Assembly (NCBI RefSeq): GCF_900496995.4
Contig: NC_044004.1
Span: forward strand, 55,210,224-55,274,223
Length of the DNA: 64,000 nucleotides
Direction: 5' to 3'
Source of the DNA: Aquila chrysaetos chrysaetos
Lineage: Eukaryota > Chordata > Aves > Accipitriformes > Accipitridae
Position numbers and translations under genes: made by a program. The notes under the pieces are model-generated. The model was not told the DNA's origin, made no database searches, and saw only the letters and a list, made by a program, of their open reading frames with translations. Of the stretch, positions 50,026-62,456 are shown in pieces (position 1 is the stretch's first letter; each line of letters opens with the position of its first letter).

Positions 50026-53000
50026 AAATGCATGTCTACCTTCAGGCTATACCAGTTTCAAACACAAACTGCATACTCAAAATCTGCAGTTTAACCAGTC
50101 CATATAGGACTGTGTAGATTCACATTTGACTTCTTCACACTAAGTGAAGCAATGATAAACGCTTCATATCTGCGACTCTAGGAAAACTAAAAAAGTCTGT
50201 ATACTTGAAAAAATGTCTAGGAGCGTTTGTTAGACTAGCATTTGCAGTTGCAAGTGAACATGAGTTACTGGCAATCATTTAATGCAAGTGAATAGAGGAT
50301 GGCAAACATTAATTTGTACACACCCAACAGACTTAATTCTGCAGAATCACACTGATGATGAAATGTGGATTCTCAGGTGTAGCCTAAATGGGTTTTCAGC
50401 TTTTTGTGTGCTACGTTACTTAGCTGATGAGAAATGCATTGAGATTGACTTGCAGGAGCAATTAATGGGAAACAATTTGGTCCAGGTCTCCCAGTCATTC
50501 ATGTGAAAGCCCTACTGAGCATGCCATAGCTCCCACCTTGTCTACATGTACAGTCTCCTTTCCAGCCAAGCAGGGGACAGTGTGTACCTTGAGCTTTCTC
50601 TGACATGGAATGTGATGAGCCAGAACGTGTACTTAGAAGCTCTCCCAAGTCCCCCAGTTTAGTCATAGCCACAATTTGTCTGTCATGGCCCATATTTGTC
50701 TTCACTATAGAGGTAAAAACCCCTACCTAAATTAGGTTCATTTATCCCAACACATTGTGCTTTTACTTGTGTATTATTATTTTTATGTTTTTTTCCCCCA
50801 GCTTCAGTAATAACTTTTTATCAACCTGGAGCAAAAGGAAGCTTTTCCAAGATAGATGAGTCTACACTAGCAGGGTTATTTGGTAGCATCTGCCGCTATT
50901 TTTATCCCTCTAGAGCACGTATGGTGTAGACCTGAAATAGGACAATCAAAATTTCTGCTCAACTAGATCAGAGAATAATTCCTTTTGACAGAGGCATTTC
51001 ATACTTCTCTAGTGGGACATAACTGCACTGTTTTTCAAGGGATTATCAGAGTGGATCCTACTCACAGGGAAGACAAACTTCAGTATAAAAGGGTGGCAAT
51101 GCACAGACATGCATTTCCTGGGATATTTTAGACTACTCAGTGCTAGCAGAGTTTGTTAGTTCTCTCCCTCTGGGACTTCCTGTAATCTTTTCCTTAGAGG
51201 AGTCCAGCTCTGATTACACAAGGGAAGTGCTGACATAGAACAGGGGAGTGCTTAGTCTGAGAAGGCATGACATCTAGATGAGATACAGAAGGAGCTATGC
51301 ATGTCCTGTCATCTGCTGGATTATAGGGGATTTGAAGTTACCAGCAGTTACCAAACTACTACTGATTGTGCCTAGCTGCCTATTTCAATGGGACATGAGG
51401 AAAGAGAAAGACTTCTTTTTATCTTGTACTTATAACTGAAACATTAGCAATTTCCCTGATAAATATTGCTTTCAGGATCAATTGCTGACTGTATTAATTA
51501 ATATTACCTCAATAACATTCCATATGAGGCTTTTGTGTGTTAATAAAATGGAGAGGAAGGATATTAAACCTGATAATGCTTTTTAAAATTTTTATTCTTA
51601 TATGAAGCTTCTGGAAGTAAATGGAAATGGCCAACAATAAAGCTTCACTGATCTATGCCTGCTGATACAGAAGCATCCTGGTATTTTCCTCATTTCATTA
51701 AAACCTCAGTGTATCAACAGTAGTTAAAATTGACAGCAGCTTTTGGCTTGTGCATAATCCACACATTTACTCCATTAAATGCATCTCTAAGCTTTCACCC
51801 TGTAACATGTGACAACTTCTGAACTATTCTTTTCTCCACTTCCCCTTCCTTCCACTTTCAAGGGACCAATTATAATTAAGAAAATAAAGTTTCAGAAAAA
51901 ACATAATTGGAAATTTTAATAGGAGAGATTCTTTCCTCAACTGTGGTCCCTTTGTGGCTGGCATCTGTGGGAGTTATATATGCTGACCAAGAGGAATTTC
52001 TGTGGCGTAAACACTATAAACATATGATATAGAGACGACAGTGCTGTTCCTTAATGTTGGTGCAAGATTGCTAGTGGAGGATGGGCTAGGGCACATTGCT
52101 GGAGTTTTTCAGACTATTGACAGACTGTTGCAAAGATTCTTAGTGTCTCTTGACTGTCAAGCAGTCCATAAATAACTCCGCAGTGCACTCAGTTATGCTA
52201 AAGGCTGCAGCATCCTTGTTAAATGCAGGAGCTGGTCAGGAAATCACGCCTCAGAAAATCATGCTGGGTTTTGACTTCTGTTCTCTGTGTCTCTACCTTC
52301 TGAAGTACGACTGCATCTTTCAGCCCTAATGGCAAAAGGACTGGCAGTTGATCAGTAGCTCAGTCCTTCTAAGAGTCTGTCTATGTTGGGTAGTTTACTG
52401 ACATTATAGACCAGTGTAACAGCACAACTGCAGTTAACAGTGATACAATTCTCTGAGACAATGATTGAAAGTGGCATATAATAAATGACATGAATATCCT
52501 GAAATACTTACTGACTTACTGCAGTGGAGGTTTCTCTGTAGATGCGTCGTTAGGGACAGATTGCATTACACATATGCTCTGTATTTTAGGTGCTGGTTCC
52601 CAGTGTGGCATTCAGAAACCTGAGCCAGGAGTTTTGGCTCTCTACAGCGTCTGGAGAGTTCAGAGTAGGATCAGCTACTGAGCTCAGTGGGAAACCACCC
52701 ACCATTTTCTGATCAGCACAATTTCTGCCTTAAGCCCAGGGCCTGGAATTATTTCTTAGAGATAGGGGCCTGCAACTTTTCTACGAAAGTCTGAACCTTC
52801 ATTCCTCCTTCTTTTCAAATGTGAATGGAGGAAGAGGCACAACTGGATTACCACCTTCACCTTCCTTGCGATAGGCACATGTTTACGCAGGAAAGAATAG
52901 TCCAGGATTTTTCTCTGCCTGAAATTGAAGCTGTGGCCTCAGACCAGAAAACAAGGCCTAATAGTGGTATGCGTTCATAGCCTATTAGTCAAGGCATGTT

Positions 53001-56000
53001 TTTTTAAAAGGTGGAGGTGTTTAGTTCCAGCACTTTTTCCTGTGACTCATTTGGTTTATGCAATGACTGCTTAATATAAAATATATCTCAACAGAAGAGG
53101 TAGAAGGTGTTTCAGTCCTCACATGAAAAATATAAAAATCTGATTTAAGTATGTTTCTGGGAAACTGTGTTTAAATCCTTTCAGGTAGAGGATAGCATTT
53201 AGTTTATTTTCATGTTTAGGCTAATGTGCAAAAGGCACTTTCACGTTTTTGCCATCTCCTTTCTGTTGGACGCTCCAAGAATTCCTGTGTTACCTGTGTG
53301 TATGGGGCACATTCAAAGGGCCAAGAAGAGTTGCTCCCTCTGAGATCTTGATAAGGCTAATACATTAATTTGGTTATTAAGCTGCCTGAGGGGACTAGGA
53401 GAGTTCTGGATTTGGGCTTAAGCTGAATACATGTGGAACTTCAAAGGAAAAAACATTAAATTTATCCAGAATTTGGTGACAGGTGAATGGGACCATGGGA
53501 GGTAGGCTTCCTAGAGTAATCTCTGTGTATAAACCTGATTTTTTTTTTTTCTCCCCTGTGATTTAAGGGTCAGTCAAGGTCTGCTTGGTCATCAGAGGGA
53601 TGAAGGTCTTGAGAGTACAGTGGACATCCTTATTTGGGGGCCATAACATTTGCAACTGTATCCAGTTGTCACAGAACCTTGCATCCCTTGTGAAACACAT
53701 CCCAAGGACTTGTTTGTCCTCCCCATCTGCTATTAGCTCTACCCTTCATTCCTGAGACCTGCAGATTGTATGCAGAGCCTGACTCCTTTCAGTTTCTGTC
53801 AACATGACTCTTTACTTAGTCTGAGAGATGGTTATTAAGCAGTGAAAGCAAAGCACTCCTCCACTTTGCAACACACTCAGATCCTGCTTGTAGGGGAAAC
53901 AAATGACTTGTGATTTAATGTAACAAGTGGCATTTTGCAGAAATCTTTTGTCCTTTAAAAAATATATTTCTTTTTGAAAAAAAAAAAAATCTGGTTGCCT
54001 TTTTTATTGAGCTTCCTATAAATACATGTGTCTTGGGAGCATTTCACTTGGTTTTGGGATGTTGTCCAAACACAGGTGATTGCAAAATGGGGGATTAATA
54101 GTTTAGTTAAGAGTCATGAGATTTTAGACATATAAAGTAGCCTTTTCTTTTGGAGATTTTTTTCCCCCTGATTTGCACTGTCAGATTTTCTCTCTCCAAA
54201 AACATATATTCATTGGATACATATTGCATCTTCTCATTCATTCAAATGTTCATTGTAGTGGTTTGAAGTAATACTTGAGGCCTATAACATTTGGATTATG
54301 ATTTACCCAGCTGTGCATACATACTGTAATATGCTGCCTCAGAACATCAGTACCATGTTTACTGCACTGTCACTGTAGTGTAATTTTTACTAAATAAAGC
54401 TCTTAAATGCTGTGCAGAGGTTAATGATCACTTATAACTGCAGCAGTCATGTAGAATACTAGTGGGTTTTGTGGAAATCTTTCTTTAAAATAGGGTTATA
54501 TTAAGCGTTTTGTGCACCATTTTTATTCTGCCATCTGATTATGTAGTTTTATGTCAGTCTTACATGAAAACTCAGTTGAATCCTTTTCCTTCAGAGAGCA
54601 TCTGAGCTGATCCTGTCACTGCAGTGTTTTTATTGATGCTCTACATCCTATGCATTCTTAAGTGAGAACAAATAACTGCATTAATAGACAAATATTTATC
54701 ACTAGAGGGATTAACCACAGATGTCTACTAATCTTAGTAACACCAGGTTTAAGGCAGTACACAATACCTTTAGAAACAAACTCTAGAGTACATTTTGGCC
54801 TTAAAAGCTTATAGACGAATGATACTGACAACTCAGTCTTCAATTTACAATATGTGGGCACCACAATCTGCCTACAAAGTGCATATTGTTGATTTGGGGC
54901 CATTTTAGTAATTTGTGCTAAACTGCTAAATTGAAGGGCTAGTGGCATCAGACAATCTCACCAGCCAAGAAGCAGTGCTTTCCAGGATTGACAATTTCTT
55001 TTGTGTCCTTCATTGGCATTAGAAAATATTAAAAGCCTTTTTTTCCAAGGCATGGGGAGACTGTCACACTTCTATCAGCTCTTCTGTGGTTAAAGGAAAT
55101 TTTTTAATAACAGGTTTTAACAATTGTGTTTTCAGGAGGAAAGGCACATTCTTATGTGATAGTCTTTCCCTCCCTTCCTTCCTTGGGACAAAAATGTTTT
55201 GCTGAGAGTAACTTTAGTAGGAGAATACAGGCAACCAAGTACTTCCCATCATGCGAATTTTAAATTGTAAGACGATTGTAAATAATGGGGTTTAGAGTCA
55301 CTTCTTAGATTTGCAATCAATCTCTTTCCAACAAACTTTCACTGAAAACCAAACAATAGCACAAATGGCAGGTCACTTCCATTTTGTAGTTGTTTGCACA
55401 CACTCATCAAATTCAAACAGTATATTTTCAGGGCTGAAAGCTTTCATGCATATTTTGTAGTTATCATGTAGCCTGTAATTAAAAGTAGGGATTTTTTTTT
55501 TTTTTTTTTTGTAATTTTGGGGAAAATTAAATAAAAACAAATTAAAAGCAAATTTTGAAAGTTCTCTGGAGAACAGCATAAACCACCGTTAAGACTTCAA
55601 ATCTAAGGAATGTGTGCCCTTTGGGACATCATTGTGAAGTCGCCCAGTCCGACAAGATGCAGAGGCTTCAACTCTCAACCTTCTGCTGGGATAGAAAATT
55701 GGGGTAAAACTGCATGCTTCCATAAAAAGATAACTGTGGGGACAAGTGTAGTAGATCAGCTGGTTTAGGATATGTATCTTGTTGTCAAGAAGGAAAACGG
55801 AACTTGCATGAGTGTTGTTGCATAACAGAATGTCTTACATCTTTTTAATTAGGGACAGCTAAGGTAATTTCATTTATAACTTTTTTTTTCATTTGTTTTT
55901 AAGCTTTATTTTACCAGTGATAGCTGTATTATTTTATATTTATATCTCTCTATAAAATGTATAAGAATAGAATACAAAGTGACATTTGTAATTATAGCAG

Positions 56001-57471
56001 GGTAAATATTTACTCTCCTTGCTGAGGTTTTATTGAAGTGCATTGTGCGAGCCCTCAGTCTTTCAATGTCTGGTGTTACGTTCTGTGTCAGGCATCAGAG
56101 GTTTCTCACAGAGCTAACACGCTAAGGGAACTATATCAGCACAGGATGCCATGGTAGCAACTGCTACAGAGAAACTCAAGTCAATAGCTGGACCAGGAGA
56201 AAATGGGTTGCTAAGAGTGCTCTGATCAACCTTGAATTTAAAACTAACTGCTTGAAGATCCAGCAAACAAAACAATTTCTTAGCTTGGAAAAGGACTGGA
56301 AAATTCAAGTGTCTGTATTTTAAGAGTTTTTAAAGGGCTTACCATTCAGAAAGATGCTCAAGGTCCAGACTTCCTTCTAGAATGGTATGCATTTGCAGGC
56401 AGGTACAAAAATTTGTATCCCATAATCACATGCAAAAAGACAGTAGCAAAACAGAAAAGTTATTAACTGATAAACAGCAGTACAAAAGCAGATTACATAA
56501 ATTGTTAATTTTCAACGACAACTTCATTTAATCTGCCAAGATACCTTTAAAAATGTAGCACTAAGTGAGTAATTATAGAACATGTGGAAACATCGTTATG
56601 TTCTGTTATTAGGTCTTTTATAGCCTTTCCTTAAAGCTTCACAGCTTTTCCTAGATTAGTCGCTATTTTTTCCACTGCTCAGGCCTATTTTATTTTCTGT
56701 AGTAGATTGCTCTTTGGGTCCTAATCATACATGTTATGGCTTTGAAGATTGGAGTCACTAGTTTTAATTAAGTCCACAGCCAAGATTTGAAAGAGAATGT
56801 CAAAGCAAAGATCTTTCTATTCAAATCCTTTCCAAAAACTCCATTTTGTTGAATTGCCCACAAATTAATTAAAACAACAATAAAAATAGTATAGATTTTT
56901 ACAGTTTTATTCCCTTTAGTATCTCATTACGTCAGGACCTCCAACACATGGGAGACCACTTACTAAAATACTCCAGTAAGAATGAGAAAGTTACTCACAG
57001 ATAAGTAGTGACAGAATCAAGCCCTTATCTGTCTTCTGAGTGCTTATCCTACAGAGATTTCAGATATAAATTAATCCCATTAATTTACAGATTTTATACT
57101 TGATTCAAGTATTGAAAGTATTAAAAGGTGTCGAGAGACAGGAATTAGGAGGGAGTGTTACTAAACCACTTCTTATAACTGAAATGCCATTTTTGTCTCA
57201 CTGTGTATTTCTCGCATTCCAGAAAATTGGTCCTCTAGCTGAGAGTCTGGTGGAGCATTCAGTGTTGTTTTACCTGTCTCTTTTGACTCAATACAGTGCA
57301 GAAATGGATCACCTAGATTACCTCTGCCAGTCTTGCAATGTTGTGAATCCTCCCTGATAATTTGGCTATTACTATGATTATTTTAGGACCTGTTTTGTGT
57401 TGAAGGCTATAGACCAGGCCAAGCAGTTCAGTGCTATGTGTTTATGATGTATACAAACTTATCAGATAGAC
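50026..57471 (+). other. Presumed intron, nothing recognised
   Basis: AT-rich DNA with no supportable exon. A-runs and T-runs occur near 53541, 53978-53990 and 55491-55510. The 96-codon minus frame at 54658-54948 has no recognisable features. Confidence 0.45.
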
Positions 57472-57580
57472 TCATAGCATCACACGAAAATTTAAGTCAT
57501 TAGGGACATCGGAGGTCATCTAATACAGCCTCCTGTGCCAAGCTGGGCTAACTTTGAAGCTAGATCAGGTTGCTCAGAAT
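57472..57580 (-). mobile_element. CR1 LINE 3' end fragment
   Basis: The plus strand shows a diverged antisense CR1 3' terminus: a CTCATAGCATCAC start, then GGACATCGGAGGTCATCTAA, GCCTCCTGTGCCAAGCTGG and GCTAGATCAGGTTGCTCAGA. These match, with changes, the widespread avian pattern around the CR1 3' end. The fragment is about 110 bases long and stops before a T-run. Confidence 0.8.
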
Positions 57581-58116
57581 GTTTTTTTTTTTAATTGGCG
57601 GTGGTCTTTTGGCAAACCAATTTTGGTTTTCCAAGGCAAATTTGCATATAAATTACAGAGTGGATTTTTTTTCTCTATTAAATATACATATTTTAGCACA
57701 GTGACTAGAGAATAAATCTATAACTGAATTTGGCACTAAAAGATACGTACTTAATATATACTGAGTGTAGTACCCATCTGTTGCTGAAATCTCTCTCATT
57801 GCTCAGAGTGGTTCTTGAAATTTGTTTCCCCTGTGAAGATTTTTGCCACTGAACATTTCCTTAACTTGCTGTCTACTGTCACTTTAACTCCCTGTACCTA
57901 CTCCCATTCCATTGGCCCTGAGCAGGCTGAGCATATTCTTACTGTGTTTGCAGTTTTAGAACAACTATGCACCAGGTTTTCACTTTCACTTTGTATTTGC
58001 CTAATAAGGAACTTGGAGCAGCAGTAGACTGAACAATCCTAAATGTTAGAAAAAATGTATAAACCCAAGCAACAACCCAAAGCAAAACCTCAGCAGTTTA
58101 CTTTCAAGGTTACTTT

Positions 58117-58140
58117 CAAGTTTACATGCAAGTAAACTTG
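58117..58140. repeat. 9-bp stem palindrome, 6-nt spacer
   Basis: CAAGTTTAC (58117-58125) is exactly complementary to GTAAACTTG (58132-58140). It overlaps a short direct duplication of a TTACTTTCAAG motif just upstream (58099-58120). Confidence 0.85.
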
Positions 58141-60248
58141 TTAGAACCTAGCCATCTGTACACTATTAGGTGCGTATTTGACAAAAAAAAAAAAAAAAAG
58201 GTAAATAAGAAAGCTGTCAAAATGACTCTTGAACATTCAAACAGCTCAAAGGCTCTTTGTGTGGTAATGTTGGCATAGCTCCTAAGTGACCAGATGGAAT
58301 TTTATTAACACTCAACAGGACAAGGGCTGAGATTTTGTTTCTTAACTTACTATATTTGAAACGCTTGCAGAGAATGTGTCAGAAAGCTTGGTATTTTTTC
58401 CTACTATGCAAGATTGCACATATACCTTCCCTTAATGCAAAGATGTTGACTGCTTCAGAGGTTGTAATTTCTGTAAGGTGGGTAAGAAAAGAGATATGAG
58501 ATGTACAGTAACTTAAATATCACAACTTTTTATTGAATTTTAAAAAGGTGTTTTTATATAGACAGTTAGTGGTCATATTAAAAGCAGAATTTAGAAACAA
58601 GCTTTTTAATAAAAACAGATTTAATGTATTTTTATAAGAGAGAACAAAAAAATATCTAATTATTAAAATAACCTTGATTTCTGATGTCAATAACCACTGA
58701 CAGTAGTGATGTCAGATTTCCATTTAAGGACTCCGGTAAACATATAAAACCATGTGAATTTATGTGAATCCTCCTTTTCTGGCATCATCATGGGTTTATT
58801 GTCAGTAAGCAATATCTGAAAACTGAAAATCTCCGTTGTCGCTGGTAAATCACAGGATGACTTTCAAACCAGACAGCTAAAGAAGCAAAATCTGTAATAC
58901 ACTGTGGACTCATCATTTGCCCTGCGCCTTTTAAGTGCTTCCTTTCCATGTTCAAGGTTTTCAGGGAACTCATGGTAGCTAGAAATGTGCTGTGTCACAG
59001 ATTAGTATTGCATAACATCTGACAGAAGAACACTGATGTGACATACAATTAGAGTTAGCAGTACTAATTTTGAGCCCGGGTATTTTATTCAGGCAAAATT
59101 CTCACTGTTGCTGGTGAAAGATGTGCCTGAGGGCTTTGTACAGAATCAGATCCCGTATTTGTTCAATAACTCAAACTGGTAGCATAAGTATAGTTATGAC
59201 AGATATTGTACTGTGTACTTAATATTGTATAATTTATGTTTGCTTACTTGCATAGTGTAGGCCAAAGACCAGATCCAGATCTTGTTGAAGTCAGTGAGAG
59301 TTTTTCTCAGCTTCTTCTTCAGTACTGTTGCCAGTCCTGGTACTTCGTATCCTCCGCCTTGTCTTGCCTGATTTTAATTTATTTATTTACGTATGTGTTT
59401 ATGTTTTTTTTATAAAGCCCCAGCTCTGTTTATACCTTTCATGTAGGAGAAGATGATAGGCCCAGTATCGTTACAAGAGGAAAAAGTAATTTTAACTTGT
59501 TTATTGAAAAAGCTAACAGTTGACTAACCTTGTTATACAGATTAGGAATGTATACTTCAAATCTAAATCATTGTCCCACATTATAGCATCCTGCACAAGT
59601 CCATTCAGACTAACTTCTTCCATTACATATGTGGAATTTTTTGCTTAACAAGGCATATTTTGTACAGAACTTGGAAAAAGTAGAGAATTGGAGCCCCATT
59701 AAATTATGCAAGGAAAAAAAAATCATTGTTCTAATATTATGATATGTATCTATTAAATCAGTGTTTGATGTAATATAGTAAGGGAAATAATTTAAAGGAA
59801 AACTCAAAAACATTTTAGGAAGGTGTTTTCCTCTTACTTGGTAGTGTAATGTCTAGATTAGCATTTGCCATCTGTAGTCAGTTAACTTGAATCACATTAG
59901 GATCAAGACTTTTAGAGTAGGTACGGTCAGAAAAGATTATACGCATAAGCAAAAATCATCCCAAAGAAAAGATTAAGTTGAGAGAGCTAACGGTTTTAAA
60001 TGTGCTGTTTCCAGGCTGTACTATTTCTGTAGATTAATTTTCTTCTGTTTGTTTTCTATCACCTGTTCTCTGTTCTTGCTATCTTGACTTGACAAAGTGT
60101 CTCTTGCTTGCTAGATGAAGAATGCTTCAGGCAGAAATCATCTAGAGGGGCAGAAGAGTAAGGGAAAAGAAAGGACAAAAGAACATAATAAAACACTTAA
60201 CATGAATGAAAAAAGAGCCAGTAAAGAGATGCAAGCCTGGCTAGTTGC

Positions 60249-60263
60249 GTGTGTGTGTGTGTG
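60249..60263. repeat. (GT)n microsatellite
   Basis: About seven GT units are followed by GCATACACACATA, so a short hairpin is possible. Confidence 0.9.
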
Positions 60264-61463
60264 CATACACACATAAGCTTTTCTTTTCTATACTCCTGCT
60301 CTGTATGGTTGTCTATTTATATGTAATATAGCATTGCAGGGAATGATAACATTGATTATTATTATTAAGTTTACCCCTTTAATTACAGGATCCTGTTTTA
60401 GTCATTTACTGACTCTTCAGGAAGAGCTATGTTCTATGCCAAGTGTCTGCTTTAGGCTGTCCATTTTCATTTGCTTGGTGGGTTTTGTTTTAACATTAGC
60501 AAGAAACAGGTTTGGACTATTGTCTGAAGTATCAGTAGTCATTTAGGAGACTATTTTGGTTATGTTGTTTTTCCTCACAAATTTTTTTTTCATTCTGTGT
60601 GTAGAGTAGGCAGTAATCCAGGATAATCTGGTGATGGAGACCTTCTGTCGCCTTAAGGACCCTACCTCTTACGTTGCAGTACTTGGAAGCCATGTCATAA
60701 ATTAAGGAGGCGTGGGCATGTATAGAGAAGAATTGGTCTGACAGTTAATAGTTGAATGTTCCCACAAAGAACTGGATCGCCCTCTCCGCCATGACACACA
60801 GTTCCTGTAGGAAAATACAGTAGGCAATTTTTTTAAACCAAATATATCCCTGGTAATCTCTTATATCTCATGATTTCTTGGTACCTTATGTTGCGGTCTG
60901 CTTTATAGAAGTGCTGAGGATAATTCATATCTGCATCTGAAGACTCCAAAGGAGTCCAGAATGTGCAGTAACTCAGGAACCTCAAAATCAGGAGCTATCT
61001 CATGTTGGAAACCTCAAATTCCCACACAAATACTTTCGACTTTAAATTTTCCAAGTTTCAGTTCTCCCATTCACTCACAAAGTATACTGATTCCATCTTA
61101 CCTTATAAATACCCTGTGAAAACAAGCACATTAATATCTTTGAAATACTATGACATAATGTAATGATACTAACTTTATAATTGCCAATGAGAAAGGAAGT
61201 AATCCTTCACAACAGGATTTTTTAATAGTATCTGGTAAATAAGACTAGAACCACATGCCAAAAAGGAGGATAAGAGAAGACATTAAGTAGCTGTTCTTTG
61301 ACAGAACATTTGTGCTGAAAGAGATAGGGGGCCCTTGAAAAAACAGTATTTATCACGTGTACATCTTGGCATGCACTGTATCATATGGCAGATATTTTAC
61401 ATGGTCAAATATATGTCGGTTGATTGAATTCTGGAACTTTCTGTGCTTGTAATACCTGACTAT

Positions 61464-61468
61464 GCGAC
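61464..61468 (+). repeat. Possible target site duplication, left (GCGAC)
   Basis: GCGAC differs at one base from GCAAC at 62452-62456. The G/A difference at a CpG is what deamination would produce. The pairing is inferred, since the LTR start has lost its TG. Confidence 0.4.
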
Positions 61469-62451
61469 CATTTTGGGGTTGTGTGGCAGGATTTTGGTGG
61501 TGGGGGAGGGGCCACAGGGGTGGCTCTTGTGAGAAGCTGCTAGAAGCTTCCCCGGCTCCAAGTCGGACCCACCTCTGGCCCAGGCTGAGCCCGTCAGCGA
61601 TGGTGGTAGGAGAACAGATTTAAGAAGGGGAACCTGCAGTGAGTAGAGGGATTGGAATGTGAGAGGAACCCCTATGGAGATACGGAGGTCAGTGCAGAAG
61701 GAGGGGAGGAGGTGTGCCGGAGGAGGGGATGCCCCTGCAGCCCGTGGTGAGACGGCAGGCTGTCCCCCCCAGCCCACGGAGGGGAGCGGGGGAGCAGATG
61801 CCCACCTGCAGCCCGGGGAGGGGCCCACGCCGGAGCAGGGGGATGACCCCCAAGATGGCCGTGACTCCATGGGAAAGCCCGCGCTGGAGCAGTCTGTGAC
61901 TGAAGGACTGCAGCCCACAGAAAGGACCCACGCTGGAGCAGTTTGTGAAGAACTGCAGCCCATGGGAAGGACTCACGTGGGAGAAGTTTGCGGAGGACTG
62001 TCTCCCGTGGGAGGGACCCCACAGTGGAGCAGGGGACGAGTGAGGAGTCCTGCCCCTGAGGAGGAAGGAGCGGCAGAGACAAGGTGTGATGAACTGACCC
62101 CAACCCCCATTCCCCGTCCCCCTGCACCGCTGGGGGAAGAAGAGGTAGAGACAACCAGGAGTGGAGTTGAGCCAGGAGGGAGGGGTGGAGGGAAGGTGTT
62201 TTAAGATTTGGTTTTATTTCTCATTATCCTGCTCTGATTTGATTGGTAACAAATTAGATTGATTTTTTTTTTTTTCCCCAAGTTGAGTCTGCTTTTTGCC
62301 CGTGACCATACGTGGTGAGTGATCCCTCCCTGTCCTTGTCTGGACCCATGAGCCTTTTGTTATATTTTCTTCTGCCCATCCCACCACGGGGGCGAGGAGT
62401 GAGCGAGTAGCCTCGTGGTGCTTTGTTTCTGGCTGGACTTAAACCACGACA
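61469..62451 (+). mobile_element. Avian LTR, mosaic of LTR-A and LTR-B types, 983 bp
   Basis: Plus-strand orientation. The 5' part matches the LTR-A copy at 1537-2677 read in reverse: GGCAGGATTTTGGTGG start, GTGAGAAGCTGCTAGAAGCTT, GCGATGGTGGTAG, TTTAAGAAGGGGAA, then the CACGCTGGAGCAG-type array at about 61820-62035. The last 70-130 bases match the terminus of LTR-B at 28015 instead: CCCATCCCACC, GAGTGAGCGAGTAGCC, GTGGTGCTTTG and a TTAAACCACGACA end. The start is inferred at 61469 (CATTTTGGGG for an original TGTATTGGG) because GCGAC at 61464-61468 nearly repeats GCAAC at 62452-62456. No internal retroviral genes remain. Long open frames on both strands arise from the codon-sized repeats. Confidence 0.8.
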
Positions 62452-62456
62452 GCAAC
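62452..62456 (+). repeat. Possible target site duplication, right (GCAAC)
   Basis: This directly follows the terminal CA of the mosaic LTR and is paired by inference with GCGAC at 61464-61468. Confidence 0.4.

Larger units (their letters stand above)
57581..61463 (+). other. Presumed intron, nothing recognised
   Basis: AT-rich DNA with no exon recognised. It contains an 18-base A-run at about 58182-58199, a short palindrome at 58117-58140 and a (GT)n tract at 60249-60263. Confidence 0.45.

Noticed and set aside
61659..62204. 181-codon plus frame as a host gene
   Set aside because: It lies wholly inside the mosaic LTR and its repeats explain the open frame. It is treated as an LTR property, not an annotated gene.
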